Of a stretch of DNA of 64,000 nucleotides, positions 31,633 through 41,655 are shown one piece after another. The DNA comes from Coix lacryma-jobi var. lacryma-jobi. Taxonomy: Eukaryota; Streptophyta; Magnoliopsida; Poales; Poaceae. The DNA lies in assembly GCA_009763385.1 (NCBI GenBank), contig CM019822.1, positions 10,200,127-10,264,126 on the forward strand, read 5' to 3'. Under the pieces are notes generated by a model. It was not told the DNA's origin. It worked only from the letters and a program-made list of their open reading frames with translations, and did no database searches. A program made the translations under genes and the position numbers. Within the stretch, counting starts at the first letter, position 1; each line of letters begins with the position of its first letter.

Positions 31633-32451
31633 CCCACCCCACGCTTCCAGAACCGGCTGCTGGTGCCCAAGACACTTCTAACACATCCAAAGCCATTTGA
31701 GAGCTCTCCCCAACCCTCTCTTGTGAGAGTGACATGCTTAGTGCATGATTAAGTGTTGGGGCTGTGTGATTAAGAGCTAGAGAGCATATTAGAGCCTTCC
31801 AAACCTTGAGCACTTGTCGGGCTTCGTCGATCTTCGTTGTGCATCTTTTACTCTTGGAGGTGAAGCCTCCTAGACGGCTAGGCGTCGCCCGGCGAGCTCC
31901 CGTGCTTGTGGTGAGCAGCGGGAAGTTTGTAATCCTCTTGTGGAGCTAGTAGAATTACCCCTCACTTCAAGGATTTGGTTCCTTGACTTGAGACCGAGGA
32001 AGAGTTGCAAAGCTCTTGACCTAAGTGGTCATCCTCAACAACGTGGAGGTAGGCAAGCCTTGGTGGCGAGCTGAACCACGGGATAAATCACTTGTCTCTT
32101 GTATTTACTTGTATTCATTCATCATACTTGTGAGCTTGTGATTGATTCTAGGATTTGGCCCCGATCTATTTCATACAACATATTTGGCTTGGTTGAGTTG
32201 GTTCTGCAGGTTCAGGAAACCAAGAGCAACACTTCTATTCATATAGAATTGGTTTCCTGTGGCTAGTTTTTGAATTGCAGGCTCGGGCAGTTTGTTGGCG
32301 CGGCAGTACCGGGCTGAGGCCGGCAGTGCCGGGGTGCGGCAGTTCCGGGCTTAGGGCGGTAGTGCCGGGCATCTCTAACAAAGTTTTGAGCTGTGATTTT
32401 AAACAGGCCTATTCACCCCCCCCCTCTAGGCGACATCAAGGTCCTTTCAAT

Positions 32452-32464
32452 TGGTATCGGAGCC
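32452..32464 (+). other. C3 primer binding site
   Basis: TGGTATCGGAGCC two bases after the LTR end, the tRNA-iMet-type copia PBS. One base differs from the C2 version (TGGTATCAGAGC). Confidence 0.85.
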
Positions 32465-32502
32465 TGGGCTCTCAATTACGGGCTTAACCGCCTTGAGAGA
32501 CG

Positions 32503-33978
32503 ATGTCGACAAGTGAGGAAGTATCTCTAGAACTTTTACTTTCCGATGGCTCAAATTATACATCTTGGTCTGCTAGTATACTTGATGTTTTTAGGGCCAT
32601 GGGTCCTCAACTCGAGCAGATTGTAGATTTGAGTATTTCACCTCCTAGTGATGATTTGGACTATCTAACTAAAGAGGAAGTGAAATGCTTACAACTCAAT
32701 GCTCAAGCTACTAATGTCTTATTTAGTGCTTTGAGTGAAGATGTTTTTGATGCCGTCATATTTGGAGATGGTGAACCTCTTGAGGATGCTCATGTCATTT
32801 GGACCACACTCAAAGAAAGATATGACAAGTCCAAATGTGATGAGAAGTTGCTCTCATTGGAGGAACCACTTGAGGAGTGCTCAACTTCGCCAACAAATGA
32901 AGAGCCTCAAGTGATTCTCCCAAAAGGCATAGCTGATCATGGCACACCCACTCCCTTACCAACATATGTGAAAGGTAATGAAATGGTTGGTGAGAACAAG
33001 GATTATACATGTGGTACTTCTACTTCCTATAGTTCTTGTGAGACTAACATTTTGAAGGAAGAAGAAGCTTGTGATCGGTGGAGGCCAAGTGATGAATCCA
33101 CTTCACCAATGTGCTCAACTATTCATGCCACTTCTCATGTATGTCTTATGGCAAAGGGTAAGAAGGTAAAATCAAAAGCCAAACCTTCTCCACCTCCCAG
33201 TGACATCTCTAGTAGTGATCTTAGTGATACTTCTAGTGATGATGATTCTAGTGATGAAGAAATAAATAACATAACTAAAAATTTGGATAGAAAGACCAAG
33301 TTATTTATTTCAAAGCTAATGGAGGACTTAGAGGCAACACAAGCTGAGCTAGAATCTAGAGAAAAGACTCTAATTAAACAAGAGGATCTATACATTGCTA
33401 GCAAGGAAGCTATTGCATTGGAGAGAAGTGAGGTGGACATCTTGCACAAGGCTTTGGCCAAAGAGCAAGATGTCCATGCTCTCCTAAAGAAGGATCATAT
33501 TACACTCAAGGAAAAGTATTGTAGCTTGAATGGCAAGCACAAAGAACTTGAGGAGCAATATAGCCTTCTTTGGGAAAGCAACTCACATCCTTCCAAGGCA
33601 AGTGATGTCTCTACTCCCTCCACTAGTCAAGGTTGTGGAAAATGCTTTAATCTTGATTTGAATATTTATGCCACTAACCTTGCTAATATGGAGGCTATGA
33701 GAAAAGAGATTGCTAGGCTGAATGAGATCATAGCAAAAGAGTGCATGGATGGCAAGACTCAAAACAGTGGCAAGAAGGTGGAAAATAGCTCTGAGTGTGC
33801 TCAGTCCATGATCAAGGGCAAAGTTGGTACAGATCAGCCTGCACAGATGGTGGCACAACAGCAGCCCCGAGCAGCACAGCCACCCAAGGGCGGCAGTGCC
33901 GCTATGAAGGGCGGTAGTGCCGCTCCCACAGAAAAGGGAAGGCTACCACTTATGCCCCTGGTCAGGTCAAGCTCATGA
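32503..33978 (+). CDS. C3 gag, first frame
   Basis: 491 codons. The ATG is 39 bases after the PBS. LSDGSNYTSWSASILDVF near the start is the copia Gag N-terminal signature. A Ser/Asp-rich region (about residues 220-250), a long coiled coil (about 255-350) and a Gln/Pro/Ala-rich tail follow. Two GCGGCAGTGCCGC-type motifs (33893-33906, 33911-33923) are translated as KGGSAAMKGGSAAP. The TGA at 33976-33978 overlaps the ATG of the next frame. It lacks zinc knuckles, which lie in the second frame. It would be the structural part of a particle shared with helper elements. Confidence 0.85.
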   Translation: MSTSEEVSLELLLSDGSNYTSWSASILDVFRAMGPQLEQIVDLSISPPSDDLDYLTKEEVKCLQLNAQATNVLFSALSEDVFDAVIFGDGEPLEDAHVIWTTLKERYDKSKCDEKLLSLEEPLEECSTSPTNEEPQVILPKGIADHGTPTPLPTYVKGNEMVGENKDYTCGTSTSYSSCETNILKEEEACDRWRPSDESTSPMCSTIHATSHVCLMAKGKKVKSKAKPSPPPSDISSSDLSDTSSDDDSSDEEINNITKNLDRKTKLFISKLMEDLEATQAELESREKTLIKQEDLYIASKEAIALERSEVDILHKALAKEQDVHALLKKDHITLKEKYCSLNGKHKELEEQYSLLWESNSHPSKASDVSTPSTSQGCGKCFNLDLNIYATNLANMEAMRKEIARLNEIIAKECMDGKTQNSGKKVENSSECAQSMIKGKVGTDQPAQMVAQQQPRAAQPPKGGSAAMKGGSAAPTEKGRLPLMPLVRSSS

Positions 33979-34619
33979 AGAAGGTCTCCAAATCAAAGCA
34001 AGAGCCCCAGAAAGCAAAGAAGACTCTCATCACTTGCTTCAAGTGCAAGAAAGAGGGTCACCATGTAAGGGATTGCTCCTTGAAGAAAGAAGCGAAGGTC
34101 ATGAGCAACATTCAAGAGAAGAAAAAGATGGCTCATGGCAAGTGCTCCAACATGGGACACAATGCCTCGATGTGTTCCAACAAGGTTGATGACCAAGCCA
34201 CACTTCCAAACAAGAAGATGAGAATAAGTAAGAGGAAGTGTTATGAGTGCAATGAGAAGGGTCATGAAATTGCATCATGCCCCTACATGAAGGACAAAGG
34301 CTTGACATCATCAAGTAAGAGGCTCACCGGTAAGGAAGCAAACAAGAAGCAAGATAAGAAGATGTCTTACAAGAACAAACATCGCATTTGCTACATTTGC
34401 CGAGGAAAGGGACATTTAAGTATGGATTGTCCCATGGGTAACCCTCCTAAGCTCAACTCATCAATTGATTTAAACTTGCTTAGGAGACCCAAAAATGACA
34501 CTTGTGCTAGAAAGGTGATTGGTTCACCACATACTAGCACAAAGGCCATTTGGGTGCCTAAGTCTCTTGTGACTAACCTTGATGGACCCATCTTGGTATG
34601 GGTACCAAATTGTGCTTAG
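33975..34619 (+). CDS. C3 gag, second frame (zinc knuckles)
   Basis: 214 codons in the -1 phase relative to the first frame. Three good CCHC knuckles (CFKCKKEGHHVRDC, CYECNEKGHEIASC, CYICRGKGHLSMDC) and one degenerate one (KCSNMGHNASMC) are present, ending in a LDGPILVWVPNCA tail shared with C1 and C2 gag. The frame is open from 33918, so it overlaps the first frame by about 60 bases, immediately after the two in-gag palindromes. Overlap contains AAAGGGA (33933-33939) in the X-XXY-YYZ phase, but runs of G are poor slip sites. A simple indel is the alternative. Confidence 0.8.
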   Translation: MKKVSKSKQEPQKAKKTLITCFKCKKEGHHVRDCSLKKEAKVMSNIQEKKKMAHGKCSNMGHNASMCSNKVDDQATLPNKKMRISKRKCYECNEKGHEIASCPYMKDKGLTSSSKRLTGKEANKKQDKKMSYKNKHRICYICRGKGHLSMDCPMGNPPKLNSSIDLNLLRRPKNDTCARKVIGSPHTSTKAIWVPKSLVTNLDGPILVWVPNCA

Positions 34620-34895
34620 TAAGTGTTGTAGGTACTTGAAGGTGATATGAAGCCTTGGGGTGCTTGAGCAAGTCTTATTGAAAATATCATCTCAAGCTAT
34701 CAATCTTATTCATATTGACTATTCTATCAAGATTGACCCAAGGATGAATTGATGGATATATCTCTACTTCATACTCATCTCGGTAACAAGTACCTAACCC
34801 TTGCTAGCTAGCCACTTGACTTGTGTAGTCTCTAATAGTTCACAAATATGTATGTTTGTGAATTATTAGGAGTGGCTAGAGTACTTTGAGTTCAA
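34620..34895 (+). other. C3 intergenic segment after gag
   Basis: No frame or repeat recognised. Confidence 0.4.
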
Positions 34896-35162
34896 ATGAA
34901 TCATCTTTCATATGATGCTTTTAATGGCTCTCTAGTAGAGCAAGATCTTATTCATGTTGTAGGTAATGAGGAACCACTTTGTGAGACAATCAAGAAAATG
35001 CCCATTGGTGATATAAGACCACAAGAAGTTCTGGGTACAAAGATAGGAGATCCTCAAGCTACTATTGCACCAAATTCCGCTGACATCTCTGATATGGTAG
35101 TACCATGCCTCAGAGCGGCAGTGCCGCGCCTCAGAGCGGCAGTGCCGCCCCTATGCAGATAG
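34896..35162 (+). pseudogene. C3 relic of the pol hinge
   Basis: 88 codons. MPIGDIRPQEV within it corresponds to MDIGDIRPKQV of the C1 integrase-RT hinge (10272-10491). Nothing else of pol remains. The frame ends in two CGGCAGTGCCG-type motifs (about 35113-35150). It shows that C3 arose from a complete SIRE-type element by loss of protease, integrase, RT and RNase H while keeping a small linker piece. Confidence 0.6.
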
Positions 35163-35249
35163 TAGTGGCTGAGATAAGTCCAAGCATGGATGAAGTCTAC
35201 AACATGATGATAAGCAAAGTGAAGATGAAGAAGCCACCTCATCCATGTT

Positions 35250-36130
35250 TTCAAGAAGGGTGGTAACATCTAAATCTCAAGTGCAATTTATTTCAAATCT
35301 TATCTCTTTGTGTCTTGTAGTCACTTAGGGAAAGAAACCACTTGAGGATATGTATTGGTTGTTGGTCATGGAAGAAAAGTATGATTGGAATTTCACAACA
35401 AGCAACATACATGACTTGGTGTTCTTTGTGGACCTTAAACCAAGAATTTCAAGAAAGCTCAAGAAGAAGCACTTATCACTCAAATCTCAAGAACTCTCTA
35501 CTTAATGAAATCTTGTCATATGGTAGATTGGCAAATTCTCATTCTCATCTTATGGCCATCTACATGCTCAAATGGTTGTGAGTATTTCTTGGCATAAGTT
35601 AAATTTGATTATTCTATTGTTGCCATGACCTAGACATAGAGTAAAATGCCATGTTCTTAAATGAATAGAGTGCTATGTGAGAAATTCAAATACTTAGAGC
35701 ACTTATAAAAGGGGAATTTACTCTATGACTAGAGTTGTGAGACTAACCATTTCTCTAAGTGATTTATGTAGTCTCACTAAATGAGAATGTGTTTCTTAAA
35801 TGGAGTGTGCTATCATATCAATGCCATCAATCCAAAACTATGTGATGTGTTCTCTCTAGTTAATTTTGGGTTGATTCGTCTATATTAGCCACTCACCATA
35901 ATATGGCTTAAATCTACCCTTTGGACTTAATTGACCAACCATGCACATTCACATTTCCATTCGACTCAAAGAGTGTGCATGCGGCATTAAGGGAGATTTA
36001 ATCCATGTTATGAGGTTTCTCTTTTTGGTAGCTCATTTGCCTTCCACACATAAAGGGTTACTAAATGAGAAACTAGTGCTTGTGCTGCTACTAATACCTC
36101 TTGTGTTGAGCTTATTCATAGGAAATCAAT
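35250..36130 (+). repeat. C3 internal direct repeat, copy 1
   Basis: A diverged copy of 37270-38090. Matching landmarks are AGAGTGGTAAC-like text, TTTGGCATAA, (A)AAGGGG-A(G)T-TTACTCTATG, GTGTAGTCTC/TGTAGTCTC, CCATAATAT(G/A)GCTTAAATC, GGACTTAATTGACCAA, and GTCTATGTTATGAGGTTT. Same order and spacing, about 1.95 kb apart. Non-coding. Only strong in blocks, so the duplication is much older than the C3 insertion. Confidence 0.7.
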
Positions 36131-36284
36131 AAGAAGAGGTTGTGCTTATTCATTTGGATGCATCACAAGCCTAAAGGTTACTCTTCACCTAAAGCAAGAT
36201 GAGGTTGGTAGAAGTCGGAGTGTGTTGACTCACTCTCAAGATGTGGAGGCTCCTCATGTTGAAGATAATCTACAACCTACTGCT

Positions 36285-36445
36285 GATGTGCGAGCAGCAG
36301 TGCCGCTCAGCGGGCAGCACTGCCGGGCCACGGGCAGCACTGCCGGGCCACGGGCAGCACTGCCGGGCCACGAGCAGCACTGCCGGACACGAGCAGCACT
36401 GCCGGGCCTGAGCAGCACTGCTGCACCCATGAGCAGCACTGCTAC
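36285..36445 (+). repeat. C3 array of GGGCAGCACTGCC motifs
   Basis: Eight or more tandem copies (15-21 bp spacing) of a variant of the LTR palindrome, GCAGCACTGCCGGGCCACG. The core is the complement of the CAGTG core. It lies in non-coding internal sequence, far from the LTR arrays. Confidence 0.85.
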
Positions 36446-37269
36446 TGCTTGCCACCTCCACACACAGCAGCTGACAACCGTCCATTTTGTGGACCTAGAG
36501 CATGATGTTGAGGTTGAGTTGGATATGCTTATTTAGAAGAATTCACAGACTTCAATCATTGACAAGAGGACTGAATGTTTTCATGGAGATTGACTGAGAA
36601 GAACACCAGTTTTTGGTTGAATTATGTCAGTTTCAGCAATGCAGTTTCAGACTTGAGCAATTTTGGTGAAAAATTGATTTGACTGACTAAATGGAGTCCA
36701 AATGAGCTGAAATTTTTACAGAAGTTAAAGGACTCATAGATGCAGCTCTGTACCAAATTTCATGCATATTGGCTTAATGGTCTGAGAGATATGAATTTTT
36801 CTCCAAGGAAGACAGAATCTGAAAAGTTGGATTGCAAGCAGCTTGAAGGAGTTTGAAATGAGTTGAAACATAGTGTAGACTTCTCCTTTGACCTCATATT
36901 GTTGATGTGCATAAGTGTGCTTTGTGTACTCTTGTATGCACAAATTGAGGGGGAGTTTACTTTCTATCTCATGAGACAAAATGCCTTCTCTCAAGCTCAT
37001 ATTGTGTAATCTCAAACATTGGAGAAAGAAGAACTTCAAAGGAGGATGGATAGTTCCAATGGAATCTTTGGGTGCTCCAAAGATTATTCTTGGAGGTCTC
37101 AGTCTTTATAAACTGAATGCTCCTAGTTTTGTTGTCGGATGCCCCAATCCTTTGGAGGAACTATATTTTATGTGAGTTGAAGAAAAGAAGTAAAGATTGG
37201 ATGTTCATTGCTAATTCTTCATCTAAAGCTCATCAAGTCACATGGATCCATCCTTTGATCACCCAGGAT
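36446..37269 (+). other. C3 internal non-coding sequence
   Basis: No frame. It contains a PPT-like GAGGGGGAG (36947-36955). Confidence 0.5.
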
Positions 37270-38090
37270 CTCGTCAACAAGAGTGGTAACTCCTAGTTCA
37301 CAATTTGCAAATTTCATGAACTTTACCATTTGCTTTCTATGTGAGTTGCTTTAGGTAGAGAAAGAACTAGGAACCTAATGTGGATCTTGGATGATCACAA
37401 GAGCTTTAATTCACCATGAATCATCAAGTGAAAAGTATGGCCATCCATATCATCAAGTCTCACTTATGATGGTCATATCAATGAAAATCTATGTGGTGAT
37501 CTCTCTACCTAAGTGGTGGTATGTTCTCTTTGGCATAATTTCAATTGTTGCAAATTTGGTGTGCCTTGACCAAGATATAGCATGAACTCCTCTAGACTCT
37601 TAAAGTGATTCAAGTGCATTTCACAAGTAGTTCGAGTACTTGATGCACATATTAAGGGGGAGTCTATTCTATGTCTTGTGTCTTTTGAGACTAACATTTT
37701 CTTCTAGTGAACTTGTGTAGTCTCTTGGTGAGAATGAGTTTCTCATGGGTATGCTACATAGCCAAATCAATCCAAATAGTAATGTTATCTCTCATATTCA
37801 TTTGGATTGCAATTTTAACTCTTATGTAGCTACTCTCCATAATATAGCTTAAATCCCTTGTTTGAACTTAATTGACCAAAAGTGCATATGTTCTTGCTTC
37901 CACATACATATGTATGCACTATCAAAAGGGGGGATTTAGTCTATGTTATGAGGTTTTGCAATTAGTGATCCACATGCCTTCCACATCCAAATGGTCACTA
38001 TTGTGAAACTCTAGCTTGTGCAATTTAATGCTATCTCTTGTGTTTGTGAGCATTTCCTAGGTGATACCTAGGTGAGATACAAGCATCCAT
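37270..38090 (+). repeat. C3 internal direct repeat, copy 2
   Basis: Partner of 35250-36130. It also holds PPT-like tracts at 37654-37662 and 37924-37934, at positions equivalent to those in copy 1. Confidence 0.7.
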
Positions 38091-39281
38091 TCCTATTGGC
38101 ATCAACTTGTGAAGATTCCTTCCATTGGTGTCAAACTATGAAGATCATATTTCAATTGATATTGGTGGATAATCTTTCAATTGGTATATCAAGAATATAT
38201 GTCTCAATTGGTATCTCAAAATGATGACAAGAGCTAGCAATGGACTTTCAACTAAGATGAAGCACAAGTTTGAATATCTCCTTGAAGATGATGAAAAGAG
38301 AGATGGGCACAAATGAGATCTTTTGCTTAATGAAGTGCTAGGCCCATCAAAGCACTAAATTAAAATCATCATCATGGTGGAGATTATGAGGCTTAGAACA
38401 AAGGTATATCACTCTATGAACTCTTTATTACCTTTGTGCATCTAGGCCCTTACATGCTAGAGTGTGCATGTGTATGCAATATTTTGAGTCACACCATGAG
38501 TTTGTTCTTATGGTGACGATTAGAGAATGAGTTAGATATTTGGTTGATACCTCTTGTGGTGATTATGTGAGTTTGTCTCATGTTATGTCACCTATGTGAG
38601 GTATGAGCTAAATATGCTAACCTCTTGAGAATCTTGACTTAAAGTGTTGCATACTTTGTTTGGTAGAAAAACATAGAAGAGAAATCATATATGCTAAACT
38701 TTTACCTACCTCTATCCCTCACTTGTCTACCATCATTTCTTCCTTTTGGTGGAGAGATCCTTTTTGGAGATTAATGCCAAAGGGGGAGAATTTTGGGGGA
38801 CATTGTAAGGGAAGAGAGATTGATATGAGGATGGAAAGGGGTAAAGGAGAGGCATATAAGATTTATTATGTGGTGTGTGCAAGGATAATTTAATTTGATG
38901 CTCTTGATAAGAATCATTTATGCTATTGTGTGACATTCATGCCTTGAGTGCTTGTGCTTGTTTCTCTAGTGTTGGTCAGGCAAGTGCGGCAGTGCCGCTC
39001 TCTAGTGCGGCAGTGCCGCTCTCTGCTGGCCAGCAATCTCTGAGTGCATGAACTGTCTCATGAGCATCACGGTTATCATGTTGACACCTTGCACCCCACG
39101 AATGCTAAGATATAAGAGAGTTTCCACACTTTGTCTTAAATATGTGCATTTGGCATTTGAAGCCAAAATTTGAAGTTCCTTTCAATGCACACATTTAGGG
39201 GGAGCTCACTATATCATAGGATTCAAAATCTTAATGTTTATCAATCTCTTGTAAGCTTTAATTGTGTTGTCATCAATCACC
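38091..39281 (+). other. C3 3' internal non-coding region
   Basis: No credible frame. Two GCGGCAGTGCCGCTCTCT motifs at about 38986-39022, PPT-like CAAAGGGGGAGAA at 38778-38790 and TAGGGGGAGCT near 39196-39206. Confidence 0.6.
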
Positions 39282-39295
39282 AAAAAGGGGGAGAT
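39282..39295 (+). other. C3 polypurine tract
   Basis: AAAAAGGGGGAGAT directly before the 3' LTR. Confidence 0.9.
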
Positions 39296-41650
39296 TGTAA
39301 GTGCATCTAGCCCTTAGTGGGTTTTGGTGAATTGAGTGACAACATAATTAAAGGTCTAACAAGTTTGCTAAGTGTATCAAAGGTTCAACAAGAAAAGCAA
39401 ACTTGATGATATTCCACATAGTGTTGAAATGAAGGCCAAAATTGTGTATTGTTGTATTGGAAGATCATGGAAACAATCTTGTTCAAGCAAAAGACAACAA
39501 TGCAAATAGAGTTGATGATATGGCTTCTATGTTGTGGGATATCATGGCATCATGAGAAAGCAAGCATATTTGGCAAATGACAAGTGAGACATGGATTGAT
39601 GATTTTGGAATGGTCTCAACAATGGGTTGCTTTTCATGAGCGAGAAGAGTTTGATAGTGAAATAGCTTTGATCAAGGTTGAAGAATGAATCAAGAATGCA
39701 TAAGTGAGTAAATGGCAAGCAAAGTTGAAATGACAAAGGACACAACTCATATTGGATATAAGTCATTCTCTACTTTGGTTTGCTTGTATGGATAAATGTT
39801 TGGAGAATCACTTTGCATTGATTTGATCAAGCTAGAAGTATGAAGATGGAGATTGAAGTGAGTGTTGAGTGTCAAGCCAAAAGGAGAGGATATTAGGAAT
39901 CGTGAATTGGCTTGACCATATTAATGATGATCCATATATGTCTCTATGTGAGTCAAACTAAAGCTTGATTGATCTCAACATGCATATCTACAAGATGTTC
40001 AAGCAAGGATCACAATATTGAAGAAATGGTTTTCAATGGATGCTCAATATGATGTGACTTGAGTGTGGCTTGATAAGGTGAAGATAGCAAGGAAAGGGCT
40101 TCGAGGTACTAAGCGACGGTGAAGGTCAAGAGACCGAAGTACTATGGCTAGGGTGAAGAAGAGAGTACTTGCATTGAGTCGAGGTACTAATCAAGCTATG
40201 AGGATTCATATTGTGTTGAGGATCAAATCATTAGTGGAAGTGACTTGAAGCCATGGATTGAACTCATATGTGTGGAAATGGTTCAAGTCACATGCTCAAG
40301 GTGTGCTTGCTCAAAGAAAGGAGACAAAGATGATTGCAACCCCTTTCGAAGTGATATCAAGAAGAAATGGCATATGAAGACATTGAAGACTCAAGTGGTT
40401 AAAATGGTTATATTTTCTTTGTCTTGAGTATAGTTATGCCGTACTATCAAGGGGGATGCAATACGAATCATAGACAAGTCTCAAGTGCTCAAACTAACCG
40501 AACCCGAGTGTTAACATGAGAGAAAACACTTAGCACTGCACCCACTGCACTTGTTGATCTTGGGCTTGTTCTCTGTAGGGTTGGATAGCCCTCGAAACAA
40601 GCTTTCCGGAAAGTCCAAGATCACTGAAATCGGAGTTCGGAGTAAAAAGTTATGGCGTTTTTCGTGAGGTCACCTGTGCTGTCTCAGGGAGCTGCGGCAG
40701 TGCCGCTCTGTCGAGCGGCAGTGCCGCTCCCCGGCAGTGCCGGGCTAAGTGCGGCAGTGCCGGGCCTGTACAGCCAGTAACGGCTAGTTTCTGACCTCCA
40801 ACGGCTAGTTTTGGGTGTGGGGGGTATATATACCCACCCCACGCCTCCAGAACTGGCTGCTGGTGCCCAAGACACTTCTAACACATCCAAAGCCATTTGA
40901 GAGCTCTCCCCAACCCTCTCTTGTGAGAGTGACATGCTTAGTGCATGATTAAGTGTTGGGGCTGTGTGATTAAGAGCTAGAGAGCATATTAGAGCCTTCC
41001 AAACCTTGAGCACTTGTCGGGCTTCGTCGATCTTCGTTGTGCATCTTTTACTCTTGGAGGTGAAGCCTCCTAGACGGCTAGGCGTCCCCGGCGAGCTCCC
41101 GTGCTTGTGGTGAGCAGCGGGAAGTTTGTAATCCTCTTGTGGAGCTAGTAGAATTACCCCTCACTTCAAGGATTTGGTTCCTTGACTTGAGACCGAGGAA
41201 GAGTTGCAAAGCTCTTGACCTAAGTGGTCATCCTCAACAACGTGGAGGTAGGCAAGCCTTGGTGGCGAGCTGAACCACGGGATAAATCACTTGTCTCTTG
41301 TATTTACTTGTGTTCATTCATCATACTTGTGAGCTTGTGATTGATTCTAGGATTTGGCCCCGATCTATTTCATACAACATATTTGGCTTGGTTGAGTTGG
41401 TATCTGCAGGTTCAGGAAACCAAGATCAAAACCAATTCTATCATATAGAATTGGTTTCCTGTGGCTAGTTTTTGAATTGCAGGCTCGGGCAGTTTGTTGG
41501 CGCGCAGTACCGGCTGAGGCCGGCAGTGCCGGGGTGCGGCATTCTTTCTTAGGGCGGTAGTGCCGGCATCTCTAACAAAGTTTTGAGCTGTGATTTTAAA
41601 CAGGCCTATTCACCCCCCCCCCCCCTCTAGGCGACATCAAGGTCCTTTCA
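39296..41650 (+). repeat. C3 3' LTR (2355 bp)
   Basis: Nearly identical to 30099-32449. Differences visible by eye are scattered single bases and a 3-bp indel for the first ~2.1 kb. A dense cluster (about 41400-41560) follows, including several one-base losses in short G runs. Confidence 0.95.
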
Positions 41651-41655
41651 CCTTC
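41651..41655. repeat. C3 target-site duplication, right (CCTTC)
   Basis: Identical to 30094-30098. Confidence 0.95.

Larger units (their letters stand above)
30099..32449 (+). repeat. C3 5' LTR (2351 bp)
   Basis: Starts TGTAAGTGCATCTAG, ends GGTCCTTTCA. U3 contains GCGGCAGTGCCGC repeats (31494-31565), TATATATA at 31625-31632, another motif group at 32283-32370, and a terminal CACCCCCCCCCTCTAG block shared with C1 and C2. Confidence 0.95.
30099..41650 (+). mobile_element. C3: complete non-autonomous SIRE-like copia element
   Basis: 11,552 bp with LTRs 30099-32449 and 39296-41650, a perfect CCTTC target duplication, PBS at 32452, PPT at 39282-39295, and a gag split in two frames. Between gag and the PPT there are 4.7 kb with no protease, integrase or RT, apart from a short IGDIRP-type relic of the pol hinge. 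It must rely on enzymes from a relative such as C1. The LTRs look nearly identical apart from a cluster of differences near their ends, so insertion is recent. It is the youngest clearly dated element in the window and disrupts G gag. Confidence 0.93.

Noticed and set aside
33933..33939. AAAGGGA as a proven ribosomal slip site
   Set aside because: The register is right but GGG in the second half is not a good eukaryotic slip codon, and no clear downstream structure was found. Kept only as part of a hypothesis.
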